Shown: in pieces, positions 41,196 to 50,608 of the stretch | Layout of the letters: each line of letters begins with the position of its first letter | Position numbering within the stretch: position 1 is the first letter of the stretch | NCBI GenBank assembly: GCA_004555405.1 | Contig: SFIE01000013.1 | Location: forward strand, 8,692 to 72,691 | Direction: 5' to 3' | DNA from: Subdoligranulum sp. | GTDB lineage: Bacteria > Bacillota > Clostridia > Oscillospirales > Ruminococcaceae | Length of the DNA stretch: 64,000 nucleotides | Made by a program: the position numbers and the translations under genes | The notes under the pieces: generated by a model | Databases searched by the model: none | What the model was told of the DNA's origin: nothing | What the model saw: only the letters and a program-made list of their open reading frames with translations

Positions 41196-42102
41196 TTACA
41201 GAATATACTGGCCCACCTTGTAGGTATCCAGATTGTCACGGATCCATGCAACGGTTTCGGCCAGACCCTGCTCAAAGGTGTACTCGGGCTTCCAGCCGGT
41301 GAGCGCGCGCATCTTGGTGGAATCGCCCAAAAGGCGGTTCACTTCGCTCTTTTCGGGGCGCAGGCGCTCTTCCTCGCACACGATTTTGGCGTTCGGGTTG
41401 ATCTGTGCGATCAGCTCGTTGGCCAGATCACCAATGGAGTGCTCCTCACCCGTGGCAATGTTCAGCTCCTGGCCGATGGCGGCAGGGCAGTTGGCAATGG
41501 CCATAAAGCCGTGTCTGGCTGATGATGGTGGGGATCACGGCGCGGCCGCTCTGGCGGGGGCCGTAGGTGTTAAAGGGGCGCACGATGGTCACGGGCAGAT
41601 CAAAGCTGCGGTAAAAGCTTTCGGCCAGGCGGTCAGCGCCGATCTTGGTGGCCGAATAAGGGCTTTGGCCCTGGAAGGGATGCTTTTCGTCAATGGGCAC
41701 ATACTGTGCCGTGCCGTACACCTCGCTGGTGCTGGTGACCATCACGCGCTCGGTGCCCAGCTCACGGGCAGCATTCAGCACATTCAGGGTGCCCTTGATG
41801 TTGGTGTCAACATAGCTGTCAGGGCTGTGATAGCTGAAGGGAATGGCAATCAGCGCTGCCAGATGGAACACGCGCTGCTGGCCGCGCATAGCGGTGCGCA
41901 CACCGTTGGGGTCACGCACATCGCCGGTGAAAATTTCGATCTCGCTGCGGATCTCTTTGGGCAGAGTATCGATCCAGCCAAGGGTGCCAAAAGAGTTGTA
42001 CAGGCAGAAAGCGGTCACCTTTTCGCCGCTTTTCACCAGCTCTTCGGTAAGGTGGCTGCCGATAAAGCCATCGGCGCCGGTGACCAAAACACGATTGGAC
42101 AT
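41196..42102 (-). pseudogene. legB: legB-type NAD-dependent sugar 4,6-dehydratase with frameshifting deletion
   Basis: The N-terminal part (MSNRVLVTGADGFIGSHL, VFHLAALIAIPFSYHSPDSY, TSTSEVYG, YSATKIGADRL, RPFNTYGPRQSGRAVIPTII) is a typical extended short-chain dehydratase with an intact S-T-Y-K active site. At about 41511 the frame breaks: ISQT runs into a -GFMAIANCPAAIGQELN continuation that is in another frame. In intact relatives about 26 residues lie here, including the T-P-T-R-D segment. The span is 907 bp, so a loss of 3n+2 bp (near 80) would restore a normal length of about 328 residues. As read, the protein ends in an out-of-frame tail. Assembly error is possible. Confidence 0.85.
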
Positions 42103-42204
42103 AAAAATGATTCTCCTTTTGTTATAGAGTGTATCTGGAAACCCGCAGCGCACAGGGGCGCTGCCCGGGCGGTTTTTTGCAAATAAGCAAAATGATTACA
42201 AAAT

Positions 42205-42233
42205 AGTATACCCCATCAGAGCAAAAATTTCAA
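42205..42233 (-). promoter_or_regulatory. Promoter of legB
   Basis: On the minus strand, TTGAAA (42233-42228), a 17-bp spacer and TATACT (42210-42205), about 100 bp before the legB start. It is divergent from the promoter at 42273-42301. Confidence 0.75.
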
Positions 42234-42272
42234 CCAAAAACTGCGCCGCTTTGCATTTGCCGCGCCCGGCAG

Positions 42273-42301
42273 TTTACAAAAAGCGCCATTGATGCTATAG
42301 T
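42273..42301 (+). promoter_or_regulatory. Promoter of the rightward acylation/flippase operon
   Basis: TTTACA (42273-42278), a 17-bp spacer and TATAGT (42296-42301). The leader to the MBOAT start codon is about 95 bp. Confidence 0.7.
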
Positions 42302-42402
42302 ATAGGGTATTAAATTGGGGTTGTATGGCCTTGCGGCGTTTTGGCCGGCTATGCCCCGTATTTTTCCGAGCTACGGAATCACAAGAAAGGAGGGCGCTGC
42401 CC

Positions 42403-43938
42403 ATGAGCCTGCAGAGCCTCGGTTTCTGGCTGTTTTTACCCATCACAGCCCTGATCGATCTGCATCTTCCCGTTAAGTGGCAAAACCCGTTTTTGGCTGC
42501 GGCAAGCCTTTTATTTTATTTTTACAACCTTCCGTCCGATCCTGCCAGGGCGGCTGTTACACTGGCGGCGCTGGCCGGGGTGTGCGTGTTTGTATACGCC
42601 ATGGCCCTTGCCATCGGCCGCGCCGAAAAAGCATCGGCCCGCCAAAAGCGATTGGTGCGAACCGGCGTGATCTGCCTGCTGTGCTTTTTGGCCGTGTTTA
42701 AATACTGGAACCTTTCGCCGCTGCCTGCCCTGCTTTCGGGCACGGTGCTGCAAAAGCTGCCGTTTCCCTTGGGAATCAGCTTTTTCACCTTTGCGGCCAT
42801 TGGCTATCTTGTGGATGTGGGGCGCGGCGATGTGCCTGCCGAAAACAGCTTTGTGCGTGTTTTTCTGTTTCTGTTTTTCTTCGGCACCATTACCAGCGGC
42901 CCCATTTGCCGCGCAGGCAGCCTGATGCCGCAGCTGGCCGCACCGCGCCGGTTTGAGCGCGAGCGCACTGTAAACGCACTGCGCCTGTTCGCCCTGGGCC
43001 TTTGGAAAAAAATGGCCATTTCGGATGTGCTGGCCCTTTGCTGCAATCAGGTGTTTGCGGATATTTCCGGCCACGGCGGCCCCATGCTGCTGTTTGCCGT
43101 GTTTGGCTACACGCTGATTTTGTATTTTGATTTTTCGGGCTACAGCGATATGGCCCGCGCCACCGGCCTTGCGCTGGGGCTGGAATTGCCCGAAAACTTT
43201 AAAACCCCGTTTTTTGCCACCAACTTTTCCGGATTCTGGAGCCGGTGGCACATTTCGCTTTCCAGCTGGCTGCAGGATTATCTGTTCACCCCCCTGGTTT
43301 GGGCCGACACCAGCCGCCTGCCCTTTGCAGGCAGCCATTTAAGCCCGCTTTTTTGTGTGTTCTGCGTGTTCTTTTTCAGCGGCTTCTGGCACGGCAGCAC
43401 ACTGCCGTTTGTGGTGTGGGGCTTTTTGCAGGCCGCCTACCGTGTGGGCGAAGAACTGATGCACCAGCATTTGGGCCGCCCCCAAAAGAAGGCCCCTGCC
43501 CGGGTGCAGTGGGCCAAGCGCGCCGCCGTGTTTGTGCTGTGGAGCTTCAGCATGGTGTTTTTCCGGGTGGGCAGCGGCCCCGACACCAAGGGGCTGGGCG
43601 ATGCCTTTGCCATTATTCGCGGCTGGGGCTGCGGCTGGGGGCTGCACCGCTTTGCTTCCGAACTGATCCGCGCTGTTTCGGCCGGATTTTACGCCGATCC
43701 CCGCATGATCGCCGCTTATATGCTGTTTGTCATTTTCGGCATTGCGCTGGCCTTCCGGCTGGACTGGCTGCGCTTTAAAAAGTTCAAATCCAAGCCCAGC
43801 GAGCAGGTGCTGGCCGCGCAAAAGCCCGCTGTGCGCTGGGTGCTCTACTACATTCTGGTGGTAAGCATTCTGGTGGGGCTTATCATTCAAAACGGCGGCT
43901 TCGGCGGCGGAGTTTCGTTCAGCTACGCCAATTTCTGA
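42403..43938 (+). CDS. MBOAT-family O-acyltransferase, first cluster
   Basis: A 511-residue protein with about ten membrane segments. LPFPLGISFFTF, YFDFSGYSDMA, NFSGFWSRWHISLSSWLQDY (first conserved His region) and FFFSGFWHGSTLPF (catalytic His) define the AlgI/DltB-type MBOAT. It moves acyl groups across the membrane onto a surface glycan. ATG 42403 is chosen because AAAGGAGG lies 10 nt upstream and the family sequence starts there. The SGNH-like gene 22 bp downstream is the usual periplasmic partner. Confidence 0.93.
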   Translation: MSLQSLGFWLFLPITALIDLHLPVKWQNPFLAAASLLFYFYNLPSDPARAAVTLAALAGVCVFVYAMALAIGRAEKASARQKRLVRTGVICLLCFLAVFKYWNLSPLPALLSGTVLQKLPFPLGISFFTFAAIGYLVDVGRGDVPAENSFVRVFLFLFFFGTITSGPICRAGSLMPQLAAPRRFERERTVNALRLFALGLWKKMAISDVLALCCNQVFADISGHGGPMLLFAVFGYTLILYFDFSGYSDMARATGLALGLELPENFKTPFFATNFSGFWSRWHISLSSWLQDYLFTPLVWADTSRLPFAGSHLSPLFCVFCVFFFSGFWHGSTLPFVVWGFLQAAYRVGEELMHQHLGRPQKKAPARVQWAKRAAVFVLWSFSMVFFRVGSGPDTKGLGDAFAIIRGWGCGWGLHRFASELIRAVSAGFYADPRMIAAYMLFVIFGIALAFRLDWLRFKKFKSKPSEQVLAAQKPAVRWVLYYILVVSILVGLIIQNGGFGGGVSFSYANF

Positions 43939-43960
43939 TTTTTTTAAGGATGCAAGCTTT

Positions 43961-44920
43961 ATGAAAAGCATTTTACAAAAACTGGCTCTTTTGGCCATTC
44001 CCGTGGCGCTTTGGTTTGCGTTTTTTGCAGCCTTTGAGCCCAACAATTACTTTGGCATCAGGCAGGCCTCACACTCCACGGCCCCCATTGCCCGGCTGCG
44101 CGCCTTTGAAAAGGCCCCCGGCAGCCGCGTGATTTTGGGTGACAGCCGCCTGGCGCATTTTGACGATGCGCTAATTTCGCAGGTGAGCGGCGAGGCATGG
44201 CAGAATCTGGCGTTCGGCGGGGCCAGCCTGAAGGAGACCAACGATCTGTTGGAGTATGTGCTGGACAATGACCCCGATCTGCAGCAGGTGCTGTTTGGCC
44301 TGAGCTTTTACACCCTGAGCGCCAATTACAACACTGACCGCATGGGCGCTTTGGAGGATACCCTGCACAACCCGTTTGCCTACTGCCTGAATCTGGAATA
44401 CAACGTCAACGCCCTGACCAATTTTTCGGATATGCTGGCCGGGCGCGGCGATGTGGAGGAAACCGGCGACTGGCAGTATCCTGCCGATTACACCGATGCC
44501 GACGGCACGGTGTATGATGTACACACCGTGCTGGCGTTGTATCCCAAAGCCATTTTGGGCCGCTGCGAAAACTACGGCGTAAACCATGCCGAGCTGAGCC
44601 GTCTGTACGCGCTGGCCGCGCGCTGCGCCGCTCAGGGCGTGCGCCTTACCGTGGTGCTGCCCCCCATGGCGGGCCTTGTGAAAACCGAGGTGTGCGACGG
44701 CTTTGGCATCACCGAGCTGATGCAGGGGGAGGTTCTGCCCGCGCTGTACACCGCCGCCCGGGAAAACGGCTTTGTGCTTTTGGATTATGAGTGGGGCGGC
44801 AGCTGCATCGCGGACGATGACCGCCAATTTTACGATGGCTTCCATTTGGACACCCGCTACGGCCTGCCGCAGTGGACCGAGCAGCTTTGGGGCGATATGG
44901 CGCAGGCCTGGAGGGAGTAA
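43961..44920 (+). CDS. Membrane-anchored SGNH-like partner of MBOAT
   Basis: A 319-residue protein with one N-terminal TM (residues 7-26) and an extracytoplasmic SGNH/AlgX-like domain. VILGDSRLAHFD contains the Ser block near 60, and FYDGFHLDTRYG supplies the D-x-x-H pair near the end. MBOAT proteins need such partners to hand the acyl group to the glycan. AAGGA lies upstream. It fits O-acylation of the polymer made in this locus. Confidence 0.82.
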   Translation: MKSILQKLALLAIPVALWFAFFAAFEPNNYFGIRQASHSTAPIARLRAFEKAPGSRVILGDSRLAHFDDALISQVSGEAWQNLAFGGASLKETNDLLEYVLDNDPDLQQVLFGLSFYTLSANYNTDRMGALEDTLHNPFAYCLNLEYNVNALTNFSDMLAGRGDVEETGDWQYPADYTDADGTVYDVHTVLALYPKAILGRCENYGVNHAELSRLYALAARCAAQGVRLTVVLPPMAGLVKTEVCDGFGITELMQGEVLPALYTAARENGFVLLDYEWGGSCIADDDRQFYDGFHLDTRYGLPQWTEQLWGDMAQAWRE

Positions 44921-44923
44921 AGC

Positions 44924-46237
44924 ATGGCACTGGATTTTTTACTTTTATACGAACACACGGTGCGCGAATATGAAAGCGACCTTTTGTTAAAGCTGGAGCT
45001 GGAGCGCCGGGGCTATTCCTGCGAGATCCGCCAGCTGCTGGACCGCAAAAAGCTGCGCTATTTTACCTGGAAAAAGCCCCGCGTGCTGGTGAGCAGCAAT
45101 CTGTATGACAACGAGGGCTTAAACAGCCATGTGTACAACAACATCGGCCGGTGTGACCGGGTGGTGAATCTGCACTGGGAGCAGATGCTCAGCGACACGC
45201 AGGAGGAAGGCGACTGGTTCAACATGGCCGGAAACGCCAAAAAATGCGTGCAGACCTGCTGGGGCAAAAAAACAGCCGAACGCCTGCAGGCCCACGGCAT
45301 GGAGGCCAAAAACACCCCTGTGACCGGCGCGGTGATGATGGATTTTCTGCGCCCGGAATTCAAGGGCTACTTTGCGGATAAAGAAACTCTGTGCCGTCAG
45401 TTTGGGCTGGATGCCTCCCATAAGCTGCATTTGTATATCAGCAGCTTTGGCTACGCCAGCATGACAGAGGCCGAGGTGGACGAGCTGAGCCGCATGGCCG
45501 GCACGGATTTTCGCGGATTTGCCAAAACCAACCGCGTTTCCATGCAGCAAACGCTGGATTGGTTTGACCGCTATCTTGCCCTTCACCCCGAGGTGGAGCT
45601 GGTATACCGCCGCCACCCCAGCGAATGGAACAGCCCTGCGCTGGAGGCTTTGGCGAAAAAACGCCCGAATTTTCATGTGATCTTTGCGGGCAGCGTAAAA
45701 GATTGGATCATGGCCGCCGACAGCATTTCCATTTGGATGAGCACCGCCATTGCCGAGGTGTATATGGCCGGGAAAAGCTGCCATATCCTGCGCCCGGTGC
45801 CCATTGAGCATGAGTATGACCCCGTGATCTATAAAGATGCACACTATATCACCAACTACGAAGAATTTTCGGATGCCATGGCGCAGGCCGAGCCGCCTTT
45901 CCCCATTGCAAAGGAGATCATTGAAGGCTATTTTGACCCCGACCCGCGCCCGGCCTATCAGCGCATGGCCGATCTTTTGGAAACCGTGTACAAAGAGCCC
46001 CCGCGTGACAGGCCCATGGGCCCGGGCTTTACGCCGCATTTCAACTGGCTGAAATTCTTTGCGCTGTGGGGCGTGCATATTCTGTATTTCTTTAAGCTTG
46101 AACCCAAAAAGGTGTTTTTCTTTCACAAGGGGCTGGCCGATTTTGCCCAGCGCATTTACGGCTATATCGACAAAGCCTATGTTTCCAAAGCACAGGTGAA
46201 GGCCATGGCGGACAGAATCCGCCCCTATGTGCAATGA
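44924..46237 (+). CDS. Surface carbohydrate biosynthesis protein (glycosyltransferase-like)
   Basis: A 437-residue cytoplasmic protein. LLYEHTVREYESDLLLKLEL, LVSSNLYDNEG, KCVQTCWGKKTAERL, VTGAVMMDFLRP and EVELVYRRHPSEWNSP resemble the two-Rossmann GT-B-like family annotated as surface carbohydrate biosynthesis protein, related to CDP-glycerol/sialyl-type transferases. SISIWMSTAIAEVYMAGK is the nucleotide-sugar loop region. It overlaps the next gene by 4 bp (ATGA). The sugar is unknown; the nearby CMP-nonulosonate pathway makes a nonulosonate plausible. Confidence 0.8.
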   Translation: MALDFLLLYEHTVREYESDLLLKLELERRGYSCEIRQLLDRKKLRYFTWKKPRVLVSSNLYDNEGLNSHVYNNIGRCDRVVNLHWEQMLSDTQEEGDWFNMAGNAKKCVQTCWGKKTAERLQAHGMEAKNTPVTGAVMMDFLRPEFKGYFADKETLCRQFGLDASHKLHLYISSFGYASMTEAEVDELSRMAGTDFRGFAKTNRVSMQQTLDWFDRYLALHPEVELVYRRHPSEWNSPALEALAKKRPNFHVIFAGSVKDWIMAADSISIWMSTAIAEVYMAGKSCHILRPVPIEHEYDPVIYKDAHYITNYEEFSDAMAQAEPPFPIAKEIIEGYFDPDPRPAYQRMADLLETVYKEPPRDRPMGPGFTPHFNWLKFFALWGVHILYFFKLEPKKVFFFHKGLADFAQRIYGYIDKAYVSKAQVKAMADRIRPYVQ

Positions 46238-47277
46238 GCGGCCCGCGGCGCGCCGGGTATGACTGTGCCCGCGCTGTATGCGCGCTTACGGTGGCGCTGT
46301 TCCACTATGGCACCACCTGCGAGGCATTGGGCCTGCACGGCTTTTCGGACAAACTGATCGCCTATCCCGGCGGCACATGGGGCGAGCTTGCCAGCCTGGT
46401 GTTTCTCATGCTGTCCGGGGCGGCGCTCACCTGCGGCTATCCCGCCGGGCACTTTACGCTGCGCCGGTTTTACCAAAAGCGATTTCTGAGTTTATATCCG
46501 CTGTATTATCTGGCGTATGCGCTGGCTGCGCTTTGGCTGTTTTTTTATTTCCCGGGTTATTTCAATGCGGCCACCCCTGCTTCCCTGCTTTTGAGCGCAC
46601 TGGGAATGGACGGCTACTTCAGCTATCGCTGTGCCGGAAGCTATATTCTGGGCGAATGGTTTCTGGGGGCCATCGTGCTTTTGTATCTTTTATATCCGCT
46701 GCTGGCATGGGCGCTGGAAAACAAATTTGCCCGCGCCGTGGTTTCCGCCGTTTTGCCATTGGCCAGTGTGCTGGTGATCCGCCACGGCTGGTTTGGCATT
46801 TACTACGGCATTTACGGGCTGCACAACCTGTGGCTGTGCGCCTTCTGTTTCTGGTATGGTATGCTGCTGGAAAAAGCCCATGCGCGCTTTGTGCGCTTAA
46901 ACCGCCTTTTGCCCCTTGCCGGGGCCGCGCTGCTGGCTGTTACGGTGTTTGTGCCTCTTGGCATCAACCCATTTTACACCATGCTGGCCGGGGCCGCCGG
47001 GGCGTTTCCCGCGCTCACCGGGCTGGGCGATGCCCTGCAGCCCTGCCGCCGCTTAACGGCAGCGCTGCGCTGGATCGGCAGGCAGTCCTATGCCCTGCTG
47101 CTGGTGCATCATGTGCTGTTTCAGCAGGGGCTTGTGCGCCTGTTCGGCTCGTTTGCCCCCACGCCTTTGGCCTGTTTGCTGGGGCTTTGCGCCGCGTTGG
47201 CGCTGGCCCGGGCACTGAATGCCCTTTACTCTGTTTTGCGGCGTGCCATGCGCCCTAAGGAGGTTTTCCATGAATAA
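46234..47277 (+). CDS. Acyltransferase-3 family membrane protein
   Basis: A 347-residue protein with ten predicted membrane segments. RAVCALTVALFHYG near the N-terminus holds the conserved His of the OafA/WecH family. FLMLSGAALTCGY, YQKRFLSLYPLYYL and SYALLLVHHVLFQ continue the pattern. It acylates a lipid-linked or surface sugar. It overlaps genes on both sides, so the operon is tightly coupled. Start ATG in the ATGA overlap. Confidence 0.9.
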   Translation: MSGPRRAGYDCARAVCALTVALFHYGTTCEALGLHGFSDKLIAYPGGTWGELASLVFLMLSGAALTCGYPAGHFTLRRFYQKRFLSLYPLYYLAYALAALWLFFYFPGYFNAATPASLLLSALGMDGYFSYRCAGSYILGEWFLGAIVLLYLLYPLLAWALENKFARAVVSAVLPLASVLVIRHGWFGIYYGIYGLHNLWLCAFCFWYGMLLEKAHARFVRLNRLLPLAGAALLAVTVFVPLGINPFYTMLAGAAGAFPALTGLGDALQPCRRLTAALRWIGRQSYALLLVHHVLFQQGLVRLFGSFAPTPLACLLGLCAALALARALNALYSVLRRAMRPKEVFHE

Positions 47278-48511
47278 TGCCAGCCAGCTGCGCCGGAATG
47301 TGATCCTCAACACGGCGGGCAATCTGGTTTTCTTTGCCAGCCAGTATCTGCTGATCATTTTGGTGATGCGTCTTTCCGGCGCTTATGCCAACGGCCTTTT
47401 AAGCACCGCCATGAATCTGGCCAACCCGATTTTAAGCTTTGCCTGCTATGGAATGCGCAGCTTTCAGGTGAGTGATTTCACCCCGCAGTACAGTGACCGC
47501 ACCTATCTGCACAGCCGCTATGTAACCGTGCTGGCGGCGGGCCTTGGCTGCTGCGGCTTTGCCATGGCCGTAAGCTACACCGCCGAGCAGCGCATTGTGA
47601 TCTTGCTGTACACGCTGTGCCGCCTGAGCGAAGGGCTGGTGGATGTGTGGCACGGCTATCTGCAAAAGGCCGAGCGCATGGACCTTGTGGGCATCAGCTT
47701 CGGTGTGCGCGGCCTTGCCAGCATTGTCAGCTTTGCGGCAGGCCTGGCCCTTACGCAAAATCTGGTCTTTACGCTGGCCGTGATGTGCCTGCTGAACTGG
47801 CTGTATGTTTTTGCCGTGGATATTCCCTTTGGCCGAAAAAATGCCGATTTTGCCTTTGTGGGCGGCGGCACCGTGGCGGCGCTTTTGCTTGAATGCCTGC
47901 CGCTGGCCGTGTACAGCTTTTTAAACAGCAGCGTGGGCTCGGTGGTAAAGCATTTTTGCGAGCGCCTGTGCGGCACCGAGGCCTTTGGCAACTTCAACAG
48001 CATTTTTGCGCCGGTGCAGATTTTACAGGTGGGTGCCGCCTATATTTTTGTGCCCTTCATCACGCTGTTTGCCCATTGGTGGGCCGACCGTGAGGGCAAA
48101 AAATTCATGCGCGGTTTGCTGATCACCTTTGCCGCGCTGGGGGTTTTGTGGCTGTGCGGCAGCGTGGGGGCTGCGCTGCTGGGGCCGTGGGCCTTCAGTT
48201 TGCTGTACGGGCAAAAGATCCTGCCCTACATGACCCTTTTGCAGCCCCTGGTGGCCGCCACCATCATCACCACGCTGGTGCTGATCCTGTGCCATCTGCT
48301 TACCGTAGCGCGCGAGATGAAAGGCCTGATCCTGGGCAATCTTGCCGGCATTGCCGCCAGCTTTGTGCTGGCCGGGCCCATGATCGGCGCTTTCGGCACC
48401 ACGGGGGCGGCTTGGGCCACCGTGCTTTCCCGCCTTGTGCAGGCCGCTTTGATGCTGGCATTTTTGCTGCGGCGCTGCCGCGGGCAGTTTGCCCCAAACA
48501 GGGCCGACTGA
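47270..48511 (+). CDS. Polysaccharide flippase-like membrane protein
   Basis: A 413-residue protein with about twelve membrane segments in two halves, as in MOP/Wzx flippases: NVILNTAGNLVFFASQYLLI at the N-terminus and a second bundle beginning near 210. It should flip the lipid-linked glycan unit. ATG 47270 has AAGGAGG 7 nt upstream. It overlaps the acyltransferase by 8 bp. It closes the surface-glycan operon. Confidence 0.87.
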   Translation: MNNASQLRRNVILNTAGNLVFFASQYLLIILVMRLSGAYANGLLSTAMNLANPILSFACYGMRSFQVSDFTPQYSDRTYLHSRYVTVLAAGLGCCGFAMAVSYTAEQRIVILLYTLCRLSEGLVDVWHGYLQKAERMDLVGISFGVRGLASIVSFAAGLALTQNLVFTLAVMCLLNWLYVFAVDIPFGRKNADFAFVGGGTVAALLLECLPLAVYSFLNSSVGSVVKHFCERLCGTEAFGNFNSIFAPVQILQVGAAYIFVPFITLFAHWWADREGKKFMRGLLITFAALGVLWLCGSVGAALLGPWAFSLLYGQKILPYMTLLQPLVAATIITTLVLILCHLLTVAREMKGLILGNLAGIAASFVLAGPMIGAFGTTGAAWATVLSRLVQAALMLAFLLRRCRGQFAPNRAD

Positions 48512-48550
48512 ACTTTCTTTTGATATTGCTTTGAGAAAAAGGAGCGCATT

Positions 48551-49825
48551 ATGGAAAACGAAACCATTGAAATCGTAAAAGAACTCCCCCCTGCCAAGGT
48601 GATGCTGGTAGCGCTGGATCTTGGCAAATGGGATTGTGAGCGCAGCCTGGCCGAGCTTTCCGCCCTGGCCGAGGCCAACCACATGGAAACCGCCGCCACG
48701 CTGGTGCAGAAAAAGCAGGCCCCCGAAGCCGGCACGGTGCTGGGCGAGGGCAAGCTGGCCGAGGGGCGGCTGGTGTGCGCCAATTTGGGCATTGATGCTG
48801 CCATTTTTGACGGCGAGCTGACCGGCAGCCAGATCCGCAATCTCACCGACCGTTTGGGCGTGGAGGTGCTGGACCGCACCATGCTGATCCTGGAGATTTT
48901 CCAGAGCCGTGCGGTTACGGGCGAGGGTAAGCTGCAAACCGAGCTTGCCATGCTGCGCTATCGCCTGCCGCGTTTGCAGGGGCTGGGCGAAACGCTCAGC
49001 CGACAGGGCGGCGGCGGCGGTGGTGCGGCCGGTGCGCGCCGCGGTGCCGGTGAAAGCAAGCTGGAGCTGGACCGCCGCCATGTGCATCGCCGCATTGAAG
49101 CGCTGGAGGCCAAGCTGAAGGAAATGGAGCAGCGCCGCGGTGAAAACCGCCGTGCCCGCCAGAAAAGCGGCATCCCTGTGATCTCGCTGGTGGGCTATAC
49201 CAATGTGGGCAAAAGCAGCCTGCTCAATGCGCTGTGCGGCAGCTATCAGGTGATGGAAGCCAATATGCTGTTTGCCACGCTGGACCCCACTGCCCGCCGC
49301 CTTACCCTGCCCAGCGGGCTGGATGTGGTGATCGTGGATACGGTTGGCTTTGTGAGCCGTCTGCCGCACCATCTGGTAGAGGCTTTTAAAAGCACGCTGG
49401 AGGAAGCCGCTTTCAGCGATGTGATCGTAAAGGTTGCCGATGCCTGTGACCCTGAGCGCATGGAGCAGCTGATGGTGACCGACGAGGTGCTGCAAAGCCT
49501 GGACTGCGCCGATATTCCGCAGCTGGTGGTATACAACAAGTGTGATGCCGCCCAGGCGCTGAGCTTTGACCCCGATGTGCTGCTGACCAGCGCCAAAACC
49601 GGCAAGGGCCTGCCCGAGCTTTTGGCCGCGCTGGACAAGCTGCTGGCACACCGGGTGCGCAGCATTAAAATTTTGCTGCCCTATGATAAGCTGGGCCTTG
49701 CGGATGCCATGCGCAGCCGCGGCAGCATTTGCCAGGAGGAATACCGCCAGGACGGCGTGTATTACGAGGGCATTGTAAAAGTGGACGATCTGCACCTGTA
49801 CGAGCCCTATATGCTGGAAACCTGA
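48551..49825 (+). CDS. hflX: Ribosome-associated GTPase HflX
   Basis: A 424-residue protein. The N-terminal HflX domain (AATLVQKKQAPEAGTVLGEG, the D-x-x-L-T-x-x-Q region as GELTGSQIRNL) is followed by a Gly-rich linker and coiled coil (REIEALEAK-type helix), then the G domain. That domain has LVGYTNVGKSSL (G1), FATLDPTARRL (G2), DTVGFVSRLPHHLVEAF (G3) and YNKCD (G4). HflX splits stalled ribosomes under stress. GGAG lies 8 nt upstream. It begins 39 bp after the flippase stop. Confidence 0.95.
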   Translation: MENETIEIVKELPPAKVMLVALDLGKWDCERSLAELSALAEANHMETAATLVQKKQAPEAGTVLGEGKLAEGRLVCANLGIDAAIFDGELTGSQIRNLTDRLGVEVLDRTMLILEIFQSRAVTGEGKLQTELAMLRYRLPRLQGLGETLSRQGGGGGGAAGARRGAGESKLELDRRHVHRRIEALEAKLKEMEQRRGENRRARQKSGIPVISLVGYTNVGKSSLLNALCGSYQVMEANMLFATLDPTARRLTLPSGLDVVIVDTVGFVSRLPHHLVEAFKSTLEEAAFSDVIVKVADACDPERMEQLMVTDEVLQSLDCADIPQLVVYNKCDAAQALSFDPDVLLTSAKTGKGLPELLAALDKLLAHRVRSIKILLPYDKLGLADAMRSRGSICQEEYRQDGVYYEGIVKVDDLHLYEPYMLET

Positions 49826-49839
49826 TTTTTCCTGTAAAC

Positions 49840-49874
49840 GCAGAAAGACCCGCCTTTTGGGCGGGTCTTTCTGC
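49840..49874 (+). terminator. Hairpin terminator of hflX
   Basis: A 15-bp perfect stem GCAGAAAGACCCGCC with GGCGGGTCTTTCTGC around a 5-nt loop, 15 bp after the stop codon. The T-run is missing. Confidence 0.65.
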
Positions 49875-49879
49875 ATAGA

Positions 49880-50153
49880 GGGGTGGGAAAGTATATATAG
49901 GTAAGAGAATGACAAATTGGATACGCTGCACATCTGTGCAGCTGCAGTATCTTTAGTATATTCATTTTTCCTTTTCTGTCAAATATTTTAAACGGCCGCA
50001 ACTTTAAAATATCTCTTTACAATTTGCCGCAAACTTTATATAATAAATTAAAGGAATTTTTTTCCCTCGGAAAACCTGTTTTAATCGTTTTCGATAATCA
50101 TTTTTCTTTATTTTATATTTTTTTGTATTATTTGCACAAAGGAGATGTTTTGT
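49880..50153. other. AT-rich leader ahead of the Lrp-like gene
   Basis: The stretch is much more AT-rich than its neighbours, with long T runs around 50050-50130. It probably contains the regulator's promoter and an autoregulatory site, but I cannot pick a single convincing -35/-10 pair. Confidence 0.5.
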
Positions 50154-50582
50154 ATGGATGAACTCGATCGCAAGATCATTCGCCTTTTGGCTAAGAACGC
50201 GCGCATTCCCGTAAAGGACATTGCGCAGGAGATCAATCTCACCAGCCCTGCGGTTTCCAGCCGTATTCGCAAGCTGGAGCAGGACGGCATTATCGGCGGC
50301 TATACCGTGGTGCTGCACCCGCCCGAGGGCCGTTCCCGCGTGGAGGCTTTTATCAGCCTGGCTTTGGGCCCCACGCAGCATGATGATCTGATGACGCTTT
50401 TGTGCAACGAGCCCGACGCCATGCAGTGCTATCGTGTGACCGGCACCTACAGCTTTGTGGTAAAGGTGAGCTGTGACGGTGTGGATTCCCTGGAGCATTT
50501 GCTGAATAAGTTCCAGAAGATCGGCAGCACCAACACGCAGGTGATCCTTTCCACCCCGCTGGACCGCCCGCCCACATGCTGA
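50154..50582 (+). CDS. Lrp/AsnC-family transcriptional regulator
   Basis: A 142-residue protein. The N-terminal HTH (ELDRKIIRLLAKNARIPVKDIAQEINLTSPAVSSRIRKLE) and the C-terminal RAM domain (VEAFISLALG, CYRVTGTYSFVVKV) are complete. ATG 50154 lies 9 nt after AAGGAG; an upstream in-frame ATG abuts that site. It likely senses an amino acid and regulates metabolism. The AT-rich upstream region suits autoregulation. Confidence 0.92.
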   Translation: MDELDRKIIRLLAKNARIPVKDIAQEINLTSPAVSSRIRKLEQDGIIGGYTVVLHPPEGRSRVEAFISLALGPTQHDDLMTLLCNEPDAMQCYRVTGTYSFVVKVSCDGVDSLEHLLNKFQKIGSTNTQVILSTPLDRPPTC

Positions 50583-50608
50583 GCACCCCGGCAACGAGGT
50601 AAAAATGC

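Noticed and set aside
41446..42102. A functional short form of LegB
   Set aside because: It lacks the substrate-binding C-terminal half and ends in an out-of-frame tail; the matching C-terminal frame follows immediately.
48023..49933. A 636-codon minus-strand frame
   Set aside because: Antisense to the flippase and hflX, which have clear motifs.
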